From assembly GCF_048128805.1 (NCBI RefSeq), contig NC_136016.1:16264676-16328675 (forward strand): DNA of 64,000 bases, given 5' to 3'. The notes beneath the pieces are model-generated. The model did no database searches and was not told the DNA's origin. It saw only the letters and a list, made by a program, of their open reading frames with translations. Positions within the stretch are counted from its first letter, which is position 1. Every line of letters starts with the position of its first letter. The stretch is from Centroberyx gerrardi. Taxonomy: Eukaryota > Chordata > Actinopteri > Beryciformes > Berycidae. The translations under genes and the position numbers were made by a program. Shown piece by piece: positions 33,856 through 62,519 of this stretch.

Positions 33856-36800
33856 GCGAGAATCTGAGCTAAACAGTCCTCTGATCATTTTTTTTTATTC
33901 GTAACCCAATATCTTATATGCAGACATGAGAATCTAATTAATCTTCATGCAAATAGCTGGTCTTACAGTTGGTAACAGCAGCCCCTCACAGTACAGTTGC
34001 CTCTAGTTGTCCTCACTAACTGCAATACCTGCCCATAATACTACTGTATGTCTTAATTAAAACTCCAAAAGATTATTTTTTTAAAAATATATTCTAACAT
34101 GTTTTTTAATGTGCAACAGCATTCAATGAAGGAAATGCGTTTTAACCTGAACTGAACTTTTCTGAATGTGTACCAATTCAAAGATATTCATAGATAATTC
34201 ACATATTTGATATTCAGCTTTCCGTTTCCGCACAACATTATGCATTCTAAATCAGAATGTAAACTGACCTTTGGTTATAGTAATCGTTGCCGTCATTCAT
34301 TTTTATGTAAGTGTGGAAGTGTTCAGCTGTTATCCACAGAGGGGTGGTGTTGAGCTCCTTTGACTCCTGGAGTTGAACATGTTTATGAGAGAAAAGTAGT
34401 AGTACTATGATAAATATTGGTTACCATTCCCTATGGAGGTCTAACGGATCACAAGAGATATACTATAACTGAAAACCAATTATTATATAAGCTGGTCTAC
34501 TCTTGCAATAGTCTGCAACAGATTTTCTAAAAATCGGTTAACTGACAAGTTGGTGTCAGCTTCTGTCACTGAGAAATATTGATCCTCGGTTGCTATGCGG
34601 AAACTCTTGAAAACTTTGGATCTCTCTTTCATGTTCTTCCTTCTATATTTATCAAGAAAAGATCCCATTCCCTCCTAAGGCATCTCTCAGGCTCTGTTTT
34701 CATTCATTCATCTTCCTGTCATCAACACCCTTCCTTCAAGACGCTCTGTCCATCATTTTGCCTTCCTTTCACAAGCCCAGTACGGTGAAAGGTGAAGGGT
34801 ATTGCTGTGGGAGTTAAGTTTGGATCAAAAGGGCTTAATTTGTTCTCTGAACAAAAACACATTGAAAGTGTGTAACTTGTTTTCATTTTTGATTGCGTAC
34901 TTGGTTTAATTTTCTATAATTTCTGGCACTTTTAACTTTCATTTGATAGAAATAATTATACAGTTTAGAAAGTCCAATAGGGTGAAAGGTGAAGGGAAAT
35001 GCTTAAGTTTAGATGAAAAGAAACTCATTTGCTGTGAGATATGTATTGCATATCAGTTTGTATTGCAAGATAAATGTACTGTTCCATTAAACTACATTAG
35101 AAATTGTTACCCACTAATTTCCTAACGCCACATAAATGAGTAGAAAATCTAACCGTCTGAAACCCCAGTCATATTTTATACATAAAGTGATCTGGTAAGA
35201 CTGAAGGAGGTTTAAGAGGTCAGAGTAAGTAGGCCATGACTGTGCAATGCCCCTCTTAAGGAGAAAGCATGCTCTCTCATTTCAGTGCTAAACTGCTCTT
35301 GTGTCTGTCGGCCATTGGGTGTCAAGAGCTGTGCCCAGCCTTGGCTGTTCCCCTTCGGGAGTAGAATCCTCTGTACACTAAAAGCAGGACATGATAGAGT
35401 CAAAGACTTTGTGTCATACAATCTTTGTCAGTTCTCATAATTTGTCATTGGCTATATGGTCTAAAAATTATTTTTACTTCTACTAGATTGCGTTTCTAAA
35501 TGTTCTGTAGATCAGTGAATCTTCAGGACTCGAATCCAACCTTATTCCTGAGGTGAGGACTTATTGCATTCAATACTGTTACATGATTTGTCGCTGTTAC
35601 CTCATAACAAGAGTGAAAATCAAAATTGTGCTCATAGATTTTGAGGCCCAGTTCAGTTTTTTTGTTTGCAACATTTCCATCATTCTTAGCAATCAACCCA
35701 AAAAGAGTGTCTGGGTTAATTGAGAATATGCAAAAAATAGGCAAGGTAATGAAGATGGAGTATTTTCCAAGAGTTCATTATTCAAATAATGCCAAACACA
35801 TCCTGGTTCATATAGGCTTACAAACTATAGGGTGCTTGCCTGAAAAACTAAACTATGTTTAGTTTCTGGCTGCCATTATGAAACCAAGAAGGATTTTGTT
35901 TATGTGAACATGTCCACAACTTGATTTTTAAGGTTGACCCTGTAATCTAAATTGCAGTTTTGTTTATCCACAAGAGCTTGACGATTCTCTAGTTGCATTG
36001 GCCTGTTTGACATCATGATGGCTAATTTGGCTTCCCTGCATTGAATTAGTTCATTATGAATAAATACCTGCAAAGTACAATATAGGATCACTGATTATGT
36101 AAACACAGCCTCATGTAGAGTGCTGTATCCATTCCACAGCAAAAGCCTTATTCTTAATTAATGGGGAATACCTCTCGAAGTCACATAGCGTGCCTCTGAC
36201 CTGGGACAGTTCAGTCAGAACTTTCTCCGAAGCAAGACTCTAACCTGTCTATTAGGAAACTTACTTTGTGGCCTTTTGCACCAACGGAGCTTCATTGTAT
36301 AGTAGTAATAACTAATCTGAGCCAGTAAAGCTAACAGGAGGCTGCTGCCTGATTCTCAAAAATCTCAGTGTTGCCTTAAAACTTTGGGATTGAAAGTGCT
36401 GAAAAGTCTTCACCAGTTATTAACAATACAGGCCTCTAAAAATGCAGAGCCAGCCAAGTCAATGACACATTGTCTGTAAAATGAAAGAAACTTTTGATCA
36501 ACTACAAGGCTCATTTTCCTGTTGGCTCCCCTGTGGCTTGTATGTAGGATAGCCCTAAGTGGATGGAATGGTGTGAACAACGAAGAACTCTTCAACCCAC
36601 TGTAACACATGGATATCGATGACATGGTGGAGTCAAATGTGTCCTAAAACATCCACCTATCTTACTTTCTCTCACCTATAGATGAAAGTAAGACTTACGA
36701 GCCTGAACTAAAGGTCCAACATTCTGAAATAAAAAAGCCACAAAGCTGTCGTGGTGCTATGCCCAGCTGCATAGTGTCACCTGGTCTATTTATATCTCGC

Positions 36801-39800
36801 GAGTAATTCTGGATTCATAGACTCAGCTGCTACTTCTATTATTACTATTAGCTAATGCTGTAACAAGTACGCTGCTAACACCAACACTATAGCTTCTTTA
36901 TCCATTGCCTTTACTGGCCGCTACTAATTACTGCATCACTGTCAATACCACCGAGGTTCTTCGTTAATAAATATTTGGTTGTTGATTAGTGGAATTTTTG
37001 GAACATTTATTTATGTTGCGTGTGCTTAAAGGTTGTAAATCCCAGGAAACCCAATGCCTTTGGATGCAAACGGATCTATAATAAAGATGATACTGCTGCA
37101 TTCCTGGCAGAGGCCTTCAAGCCCTTTGGGTTGAACAATGTTGTAAGCAAGTTTTGTAGCCATTGGTTTTCAATGGATGTTACTATCTGTGTTACTGAGG
37201 AATAGGAATTTCATTGGCTGGCTGGCAAAGCAGCCTGGGTTGTAATAAGGCTGGATCAGTGAGAGCTTGTTTTTTTAATGAATACCTAGAAATGACCAAC
37301 TAAGTGGAGGTTCCTCCAGTTCAGCATATCCCCACACTTTCATGATTGCATGCTGATAGTTTTCAGCTGGACAGCATAAAGTCTGCAAACCCCACAGCAT
37401 GTATTGGGTTTGACAGTGACCTTCTTCAAGGATTTCCTTGGAGAAATATGTCAGTATTTCCTGGCCCCTCTATTCTGAGTGATGAATATCCACTGTGTCG
37501 CCCTGTCCCTCTCACTTTGCTTGTGTCGCGCAAGTCAGCAGGAACAGACTTAGTTGCATAAGTTAGCTGTGCGTACAGCTGCGCCACCTCAGTACTTATC
37601 ACTTGTACAGAACTGGGAACACGTATAGGGTTCAAGACATGCAGGGGGGAGGGTTTGACGGCTTAAGGCGGCACATGGTGGTCCCGCAGCCTGGCACGAG
37701 GGTGTGGCACGTTAGCACCACTCTCAGAGTGGCGGCGAGAGGGTGGGGGCTGGGGCTGACGGGTGTCCCGGCCCGCCTGGGTTACACCGTAGTAGTCTGT
37801 ACGCAGGCTGCACGCAGAGGCTACTGACACTTCACCGATAGACAGAGAGGGAAAATGGAGGGGAGCAAGGGAGAAACCCTATCCTTCTGGGATATTGAGT
37901 TAAATGTCACTGCTCTGCCCTGAGGGAGACACTGACAGGCCGACCCCTTTCACAGCCCCCAAATCTCAGAGGTCAGAACGGCTGTACAACAGCTGAGGGC
38001 CGGAGAAAGAGGGTGGGTGAAAGAGAGAGGGGTGGGGGCAGTGGCCGAGCAAAATAAGTGCAGAATGTTTCATTTAAATGTCTGGGAACAAAAATTAAAT
38101 GAATATAAAGCTGTTAGTCCCTGTAACTGATAGAAGTTAAGCAACAACATTCTATGAAGTGTATGTAGAGTTCAGCATAACATGCTCATTTTGATGGATT
38201 GTAGATACCTTGCTATATGTAGTGTGTACTTTTACACAGAGAATACAGTGGGCTTACCTGAACTTGCACACTGGTAATCACACTAATCATTCTCATACCT
38301 TTTGAAGTGCCAGTGTGATCTAAGGGGTCATATTATATTCTAAATCAAATTAAATATTAACTCAAATGCTAATAAATACTCCTTTGCAACAAATATAGAT
38401 TTCTATGAATACATGCTTGCACTCACTGTACAGCTTTGGTCATAACTTAATAGAAGGATGGGATTTTTCAGGGTCTGATGTTTTTTTGTGCACATCCCTG
38501 CTACCACTCAAAACATGAATAGCACATAAATATTTTCTCCTCTTTTTGGATGCAGCTCACTACAGGATGATCTACTGTACCTTTTGGGGATTGTATTTCC
38601 CCTCACCAACAGGCGAGGGGGTTAGGTCAGTAGGTCACCCACACCAGCAGCTGATTGGATACTTCAAGGCCTGCACTGCAGAAAAACTTCCCATTTTAGT
38701 AATGCAATGTAGAGGGGCAGAGGAGCTTTCCTAATCTGAGGTCCTCTGAAGTGGAGGTAGCTCATGTTCTTATAGATAAATATAATGCATACAATGCATT
38801 TTCTTTTCACGTAGCCATGTATATAGTGTATTGTGGTTCCTGTGAATGTCTGAGGTTCAGATAAATAGCATAATGTTGGACAAGCTCAACAAATCAAAGT
38901 ACATCCTGTCTCTTCTATTTACCAACAGTACCAACATACAAATTTAATCAACTATATTAGGCTTTGTTGAGAAAGTTGATCAGCTGTATTAAGGTATATT
39001 GATGAAGTTGATCAGCTATATCAGGGTATAATGAGGAATTTGTTGAGAAAAACAACGCAGGATTTTAATACTGATCCTTTAGAATTTCATGAGACAGCTT
39101 GTTTGAGGCTAAACCTGGTCAAAATCATGATTTCACTATAGGTGTCCTAATGAGCTGTTCAAGACAATTAGAAAATCAGAGGGAAAACTCAACTGTCCTA
39201 GTTCCTTGGTTCCTATAATCAGAGTTCTTCCAGGAAAGGAAACAGAGACAACAACTTTAGTGCTTATCAAGAATTTCAATGTGTGTTTGCACCTTCAAGG
39301 AATTGGTCTTTTACCACCAAACATTAATCTTCATTTGTTTGGGTCACTGAACCCAGTGATTATAGAGACTGTCCTTCAACTGGACAACCTGGGTTCAAGC
39401 CTTCACGACTGCAAGCAGCCGCCCTACTGAAGTGTTCTTGAGCAAGATAATGAATCTGCTTCAGGGGTGATATTCTAATTTAAGGGGAAACTCAGGGTGC
39501 AAGTGGTTAAGTTGCTAATTGTTATTATGCACAATTATGCATCTTTTTTACTGGCAATTGTTCAAATTACTTTTACATGCTATATAAATGCTGCGTGACT
39601 CTTCGATAGATCATGACTGAAACTATTCCTTGGTGATGTTCTGTCAAGTCTGAGCTGCAGCCTCTTGCTTTTGAATACATCTCTATGGACTTCCCGCCAT
39701 AGATTGGTCTTTTATCCTTATTTAATGTTGACTACATGATTTAATAAATGATGAGTCAAGGTACTGAGAGTCAAATTAGCTTTGAATATTAACTGTATTA

Positions 39801-42440
39801 CCACCTTTCACAAAGACACATGAGCTGGGCAAAGCTCCCTCTGGCTGTTTATCTGTTGACCTCTAGGGGAAATTTGCAACTGTCAACATATGTATCCATG
39901 CACATGACAACAGGGTGATAGCATTAAGCCGATCTATTACGTCACAGCATCTATATCTTGCATTTGGTTACCATGTATCCAGTCTATACTTGCTGTCCAC
40001 ACTGAGTGAAAAATAATAAAAATCCATAAGAGATGTATTGAAATTGAGATTGCATTGAGATGCATTCAATAAAATAGGAAACAGTAAAATCAGTGAACAA
40101 TATGTCATGGGTGATGATCCAGATGGATCATTCTCGAAGCAGTTATCATTTTTCAATGTGGAATTTGTCCAAAAACAAATTTGCAAGGATTTGAATCAGT
40201 TGTGCACTAAATATGCCAATAAATGCATTTTGAGAATAAAAGTTATTGCAAACAAAAAAATAAAATAAATTGTTTTATTATTTGTGTTTACCTTCAAGAA
40301 CCTTTTTAGTCATTTTCGTCAAATATCCCAATAATTCTTCAAAGCACTGTGACACTGTGTAACAACATAATGCAATAAATAGATACCAGCAAACACTTCT
40401 CGTGTTGGCTTGTTGTCGGAAGTGGTGAACAGTGACCACAGGTGCTTTGAGCAACACCTGTCAGCTTATTGATTAGCAACAGCAACTTGAATTCCTGTCC
40501 ACAGAGGATTCTGCACCACCCGGCAGGTTGAGGGCAGCCTGTTTACTGCTGTTAAAACAAGTAGTAAATCAACAGGCTCTGAGTTCTACATTGTGTAAGA
40601 CTACTTATTGGTGTGTTGTTGTCAGTGAGCTAATAAAACCATAGCTAGCTTCATGATATTGTGAAATCCTGTGCCAGAAGAGTTGACAGAGAAAGTTGTG
40701 TACCTTATTTGTTGACTTGTCATAATATTGTTCCAAGGGGTTTTGCAATAATCAAAACTTCTCTACTACATTCCTACTTACAGTTGACATGCATCAAATG
40801 GAAAATAAAACATGTTCTATGTCAAAACCTTTTCAAAAGTAAAACCATTTTGCTTTGGTCATCTAAGAACATTGGCCAAAATATCAGGCTTTTAATCGTG
40901 AAATAATGGACTTTTTTTTTTATAACTAACTATTACTATTATTAACTATTTTATTAGTATTAATAGTACTTGTAATAGAATCATCTTTATACTGAGCAAG
41001 TACATCAAAGTTCTTTTGTGTAATCCAGTTCGAACCTTAGGAACAGATAGCAAAAGCAATTCCGGTGACAGCAGACTGTAATTTCCACCAGGTTTTCTAT
41101 AGATAAAAGCACAAATAATAAGGATCCTGAATAACCTTATAGATAAATTGTACAAATGAATAAGACTATGAGTGGACAGGTGAAGCCAATCAATGAATAT
41201 AGAAGGTAGAATAAAGGAGGGCTTTCCAGTCAGTAATAAACCTTGACGCTCTGTGATACACAGTATCTAAGGCACAAAAATAATGGGTGGAAACATGTAC
41301 ATTTAAAACAGAGCCATAATCATGTATTGGCGTAAAAGTGGCAGTGATATTCAATTCCATCTCTGCTCTTCATTCACTTAGTTAAATCGTGTATCTTCAC
41401 TTTGCCAATAACTGAATCAATGCTCTGGATCCACCACAAGAGGCCATTGTGCCTCGCTGAATGGCAGACTGTGGCCGGATCATCTGTCGCACGTCGACTT
41501 AAGCCATGCCATATCTCCCAACTGCCTTCCCTTCCTCGTAAAAAAAAAAGAGGAATAAAACTTGATCCTCCTGTATCTGCAGCCGGGGTTTCTCCTCTGT
41601 GGTGCGATAGTATGACACGCCGGCTCTCCTCTTGGCATTCCTGTCGCCCCGCAATCATTCCTCTCAACACACTCACTTTCTTCTTTATTCTTTCATTGCT
41701 CTTCTCTTCCCCCAGTCTATCTCTGTCGACCTCTATCTCCTCAACTATTTTCAGTTAATTTAACTGGGTTCCCCAACCGTTTTTGTGTCCATGTTGCTCT
41801 TTGGAAAGGCCTGAGCATTCATTGGTTCTGCAAAACTTAAGTTAAATGTACACATGCATGAGTGTTGATGATATTAGATTATGCAATTCTGCTGCACAAC
41901 GGTCCCAGAACTGGTTGCGTGTGCTTATGAACGTCATGCCTAAGTGTGCCACCTTGGTTAACCCAGACTATCCATGGAACTGCGCCCAACTTGTGCTTGT
42001 ACGAAATTAACCTTCTACCACCTCTCCCTCTCCCTTCTTCATTCTTTCACTCTATCTGTAGTTCTCTCGCTCTCTCTCTGGCTCGGCCCCCTTCCTCAGC
42101 AGAAACCAGTTGAGCCGTCACTCAATGTCCCCCCCTCCTCCCCTCTGGACGATCTTCTGTCTCGCTCTCTCACCTTCTCCCTTCTCCTTATTCCACTGAC
42201 CATGCATGTTCCAAAAACAGATCTCATTTTCATCCACGGTACACCCCCCTCCTTCCCGTGCTCCCCCCAACCCCCCCCACTCCTTGCACCACCAACTGCC
42301 CCGCATCACCTCCTTCCCAAATCCAAGCGTTGTCCACAGTTCCTGTCCAAGTCCACCGTCTCACCTCCCCATTGCTCCACCTCGAGCCCCACCCTCACCC
42401 CCCATGTCTCCCATGCTGGAATTTGGAGGCGTGTGTCGGC
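33856..42440. other. gene-poor interval between ppp1ca and atp2a1
   Basis: About 8.6 kb, mostly AT-rich, without a recognisable gene. A GC-rich patch at 37620-37850 contains a possible minus-strand terminal exon (separate entry). A strongly pyrimidine-rich stretch runs from about 42005 to 42420, upstream of atp2a1. Small ORFs elsewhere show no family features. Confidence 0.6.
37663..37807 (-). other. candidate terminal coding exon, unknown gene
   Basis: On the minus strand an open frame with GC-rich third positions follows a possible acceptor (GTGCAG at 37808-37813) and begins LRTDYYGVTQAGRDTRQPQ, continues with Pro- and Arg-rich sequence and ends HHVPP before TAA at 37663-37665. No partner exons were found nearby and the polypyrimidine tract is weak. 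The opposite strand is also open (ORF 37603-37827), so this could be a chance GC-rich open region. I do not recognise it. Confidence 0.2.
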
Positions 42441-42450
42441 GGGGTGTCCA

Positions 42451-42479
42451 CCAATCGCGTGTCCCTTGGTGATATAAAA
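42451..42479 (+). promoter_or_regulatory. atp2a1: atp2a1 core promoter: CCAAT and TATA boxes
   Basis: CCAAT at 42451-42455 and TATAAAA at 42473-42479, about 180 nt before the atp2a1 start codon, put the expected transcription start near 42505-42510. This is a focused TATA promoter, as expected for a strongly expressed muscle gene. Confidence 0.65.
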
Positions 42480-42658
42480 CCCTGAGAGTGTGTGAGCTTA
42501 TTCGCTCTTTCTGTCAGTCCAGCACTCCTGAATTGGAGGGTGCCACACTTTAAGGAAAGGGTGGTGGACCAAAGGTGAAAACTGCAGACATCAACAAAGA
42601 AGTAAAAGAGCACGGATAGACGCGGTTAGACACCCACTCCCTTGCCTATCCAGAAAGG

Positions 42659-54204
<11,546 letters not shown>

Positions 54205-54209
<5 letters not shown>

Positions 54210-54249
54210 TTCAGTCAACCTCCCACCATTAGCCTGTAACTAAAGCAAG
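54205..54249 (+). other. atp2a1: atp2a1 optional 45-nt exon carrying the SERCA1a-type stop
   Basis: Between TTTCCAG (ending 54204) and GTATTA (54250). Joined to exon 22 (phase 1) it reads Ala then TAA at 54207-54209, so the protein ends ARNYVEA. Its size and stop position match the known 42-nt alternative exon of mammalian ATP2A1. Skipping it would join exon 22 to 54771, giving ARNYVEVSQLK and a stop at 54785-54787. Failure to splice exon 22 would end VEGK at 53713-53715. Confidence 0.7.
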
Positions 54250-54770
54250 GTATTATACGGGCCACACTGCCAGCGGCTATCTGTGGGTATCGCTGTGTGT
54301 ATGTTAGCTGCGTATGTCTCCGGAGCGACATATCAAACTCCTGTTGAAATATGTGGAACTCTGGGCTCTCCCCAGTATTTAATGACATGGTGGTGTGGGA
54401 GCGCCACAAATTATGTCATGGTCTCCTTTTTAAGTGATAAAAATGACTGGAAATTTGACCTGGTTGTGGCAGAGCTCCTGTTGCACTGTATGGGGAGACT
54501 CCCTATGTATGTTAGCTCTTCCTTTGAGCTCTCTGTTTCTTGTCATTTCCACTGTCATACGGGCTTCAGTCCGTATCAGTGAGGTACTGCAGCAGGTGAA
54601 TGAATGGCGTATTAGCTGCTGTTCTCATCAGTGTTAAAGAATGTTTGTGTTGTTCCATGTAAATAGAAGCATAGCATAGTATGCTTTTGTTTCCAGCTTT
54701 GACAGAAATTAACTTTGCCCAAAATCATTTCCCACTCTCATTTTATCCTTTCTTCTTTTCTATTCTCTAG
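54250..54770. other. atp2a1 last intron
   Basis: Lies between the optional exon and the final exon. Contains a 300-nt chance ORF (54283-54582) without family features. Confidence 0.6.
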
Positions 54771-55061
54771 TTTCACAATTGAAATAGAGATGTAGAAGAG
54801 GAGGATCTTAAGAGGTGGAGAGAAGGAGGCGGTGGAGAAGAAAAAGAGGAAGATCACAACCAAAGAGGGGAGCTCTAGTGAGCCAACCAATAGAAGAGAG
54901 AGGAAAAAAACACAGGAAAACCCTACAAAAAACAATAAAACACATCACAAAATCTCCATAAAAATAACCTCTGTATAAGGATAGAGATTAAATTGAAGTG
55001 GAGGGAAGTATCCCTGCCAATAAAATATTCAAATATTTAAGATTTTATTCTAAGAAATAAA
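54771..55061 (+). other. atp2a1: atp2a1 last exon and 3' UTR
   Basis: Acceptor TATTCTCTAG ends at 54770. Purine-rich sequence follows, with polyadenylation signals at 54934-54939 and 55056-55061. Confidence 0.65.
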
Positions 55062-55455
55062 GTATGTATTAAAAGTGATTTTTTGTTAAACTTGGATATT
55101 CTCAACTGTTGTGTTTTTGTGTCCCCTGTCCATTTTCATATGATTGACTTTCCAGCTCATTTCTCTTATTCTAGTCTTTGTTTCTTGTGTCTCGTGCAGC
55201 CTCACTGCTTTTCGCTGAGCGCTGTACAGTGTGGTGTAGGGTTGCAAAATGACTTCATATGGGCAGAAAAGCCACATGCCTGCCAGCTGCCAGTGCTCTC
55301 TATAGGCTCCATGCAGTCAGCGGACTCTGTTGGACGTCCCATGACATAAATGGACATGTCCACTCACAACACTTTTGGTCTTATATCTCGTTTACCTGAT
55401 AAGTTATAATAAAGTGATAATTACAAACTGTTGTATTTGTATTGTGTAGCACATC

Positions 55456-55461
55456 TTTATT
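55456..55461 (-). terminator. polyadenylation signal for the sulfotransferase gene
   Basis: TTTATT on the plus strand reads AATAAA on the minus strand, 238 nt after the stop codon. The atp2a1 signal at 55056 faces it, so the two transcripts converge with about 400 bp between signals. Confidence 0.55.
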
Positions 55462-55698
55462 GATCATTAAAAAACATTAAATTGGATGACTTGCTCTGTA
55501 TATCTACACAAAAAAAGCTGCAGTGATTACAGTGTTTTACATCCAGTCTTGACGAGTGAGTTGAATAGTTTTTTTGGCCAGTGTTGAATCTCTGATTTTT
55601 CAAACAGTGTTTCTGCCTCCTGAGTGCTGTGCTGCAGTGTCAGCTTGTTGGTCTTTGGTTTGCAGAGTTGCACCAATTTGTAAAACCCAAAGACCCAG

Positions 55699-59988
<4,290 letters not shown>

Positions 59989-61458
59989 GACTGACGCTGT
60001 CACGAGCCGACTTGAGGAAATCGGGAGCCAGAGATCAAAAGTTGTCCGTGGAGCGGCTGTAGTCCCGTCCTCAGCTGCTCTTGTCTCCGTTGGCTTTGGT
60101 CCTTTTGTCAAATGTGCGATTTGCTCTCTCACACCTTCACTTCAAACCTCACGCAAACCTCGTCCTTCCCACCCCTTTCAGGTCTACACCCACTGTGTAA
60201 ACATCCACTTTTTCATTATCTTTCCGTAGATCTCTTTATCTGTCGTCCTTTTGCAAATAGCAAAAAGTCTTTTGGATCTGTCTTGGAGCTCCTCTGGATT
60301 CCTTGGGGTTTTTTCAGCCTTTGACTCTCTATTTCCTCTCCAAACTCTGCATCCCCTTCTCAAAGAGATTTACAGAAAGAATCTCTCACCAAGTTCTCCC
60401 AAAGAGAATCCCTGCTGAACTCCCAGTTGAAGCTTAAGTGCTTGATTCACTCTAAAACACGTCTCTTCTGCCCTCCCTCTATCTTTACAAACCTGGCTGT
60501 CTGTGTCCTGAGTGCTTGCATGAATGTGTTATCTGTCTGCCGTCAGTGGAAGTTGCACAGGCAGACCTCCTATACTAAAGTGCCCTTATGTAACTCTCCC
60601 AGTTACGTCTGAATTCCACTTTTGCTTCCAACAATACTATCTTACTGCTGAATCTGTAATTCGAGGAAGGGACTAGGGAGGGTCTTAAAAGAGCTCTGCA
60701 CACCACACACAGGCAAACCAACCACCATTACAATTTGATTTTTGAAGGTGGAGACTGCTACACATACTGTAAAAGAGAGTTGGGTTGAGCATTAAATTTG
60801 ATTTTGTAACTGGGCACAAAGTAAACATTTATTTACTTTTTTTCCCTGAAAGCTGAAAGTTTCTTGCTGCTGTGATTGTTTTGCCAAAGGAAAGAAAAGT
60901 AGGGCCACAATAAGAGGCTTGAATTTTTGCCAATATTCCTTACAAATAAAAACTGATTTGACCACTAAATCTTTTACACAATGCTGAGAGACAGGAAATT
61001 GGCAGACACTCTCCTGCAGAAATCCAACTTTGGACCCAAAGTTTTAAAGTCATCTGGTCATCAGCCAATGGCTGTAAAGGACCTTTATGTTTGTTATTTC
61101 AGTTGTATGCTTGCAATGTGGAAATATTTTATGTGAGCAGACATATGACTGTTTGGTGGATAGAAATTAATTTGTGTAATTTAAGTAGAGCATGCAAACA
61201 CTGAACTCTTTACATGTAAAATGATTATTTTTGCATAGTTGTACTTACTGGAATTCATGTAAATTCCAGTTATATAAAATGTTGCTGCAAAGTTCAGTAA
61301 GAATAGAATATTGTAGTTTTGCTTCATTGAGGTAAACAATTCATGGTTTATCTTCTATTTAGTTTAAGTGAAAAACAACATTCTTTTCAGTGGAGTAAAC
61401 CATAACGATATGTTGCCTTTGAAAACAATGTCATGTTAGATACTGTGTCCCTCTGCAG
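59989..61458. other. upstream region of the sulfotransferase gene
   Basis: Holds the promoter and probable non-coding 5' exon of the minus-strand gene. No TATA box could be assigned with confidence and no coding exon was found. Confidence 0.45.
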
Positions 61459-61572
61459 AAGGAGACGGAGGTTCCTGACACTGCAACTCTCAGACCAGAC
61501 CACTTCCTCGCCAGACAGACGGATGAACTGAACGCGGCCGAGGATGAACCCCGGGGCGTTGACTCAGTCTGA
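61459..61572 (+). other. orphan candidate terminal exon
   Basis: A good acceptor (TGTGTCCCTCTGCAG ending 61458) is followed by a 38-codon open frame, KETEVPDTATLRPDHFLARQ to EPRGVDSV and TGA at 61570-61572, GC-rich at third positions. AATAAA occurs at 61675-61680. No upstream plus-strand exons are visible. The minus strand is also open here (GFILGRVQFIRLSGEEVVWS), but lacks good splice sites. I do not recognise either. Confidence 0.22.
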
Positions 61573-61788
61573 CAGAGGCAGAGGGAGAGGGGGCACAGAC
61601 GGGAGGAGGGGGGGAGGAAGGTGAGAAGTGGACAAATAGAGTTTTGAAGAGAGTTTTGGATGGACGAATGGAGGAATAAAGGAGAGCCAGTGGGTTATTT
61701 TTTAATTTTGACTTGTATACATTTGCAATTTACTAAATATACACTAATATTGTGTGTTAGATGGTACATAACTTAGTATAAATAGATA

Positions 61789-62102
61789 CACTACCAGTCA
61801 AAAGTTTTGAAACACCACATTTTTCTTTATTTTTACTATTTTCCACATTTTAGAATAATAGTAAAGACATGAAATAAAACTATCTTATATTTTAGATTCT
61901 TTACAGTAGCCACCCTTTGCCTTGATGGAAAGGCAAAGACTTTGGAAAGAAATTCACACATAGGCATCAACTTCACTATTTATATTTGTCTAAGAAACAA
62001 ATTTCAAGCATTTAAGCATAAGCCTTTAGATCAAAATGGCTTTAAGAAAACCGAAAACACAGTACATTCAGTGGGGTGTCTCGAAACTTTTGACTGGTAG
62101 TG
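61789..62102. mobile_element. Tc1-like deletion derivative, copy 2
   Basis: Same inverted-repeat ends and TA borders (61787-61788, 62103-62104) as the copy at 52965. On the minus strand the remnant transposase C-terminus (KAKGGY region, near 61908-61926) is visible. 314 bp, no intact ORF. Confidence 0.87.
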
Positions 62103-62479
62103 TAGGTCTAAACAATCCCCAGTGCCTTCATGCTTACCATCATGCTGTTGCTGTTGATGAACGTAAACAAGTCAGCTCGGCTCCCAGCTGCCATGACTCA
62201 GTTTCTTACCCAACTGGTAGTATGTGTGGATCTGTAGAGGAGCATTTGTTTACAGTCAGCATCAGGACTGAGTTTGCCATTGACATACAAAGAAATAAAG
62301 TAAACTGGATAAGGAAAGTCAGTGCTAAGCAGTAAAAGCAGAGCTGGCACTGGACCAACTGCTCTGTTAAAAAAAACAGACGTGCTTTGAGAAACTTCAT
62401 GTAGAGTGGTGTGGTACGCACCATGCCACCACACTTCACACACCTTGCTATCCAAACAATAGTCCCAGACCTGAGGACC

Positions 62480-62480
<1 letters not shown>

Positions 62481-62517
<37 letters not shown>
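62481..62517. repeat. (AC)n microsatellite
   Basis: Pure AC run of 37 nt. Confidence 0.95.

Positions 62518-62519
<2 letters not shown>

Noticed and set aside
37603-37827. 74-aa plus-strand ORF in the gene-poor interval
   Set aside because: The minus-strand reading has more plausible composition, a stop and a possible acceptor; the plus ORF has no context.
54283-54582. 99-aa plus-strand ORF between the optional and last exons of atp2a1
   Set aside because: No splice or start context; the composition looks random and it lies within an intron.
62198-62518. ORFs beginning MCVCVCV
   Set aside because: Produced by the (AC)n array; only the short VWDYCLDSK segment has any exon-like border.
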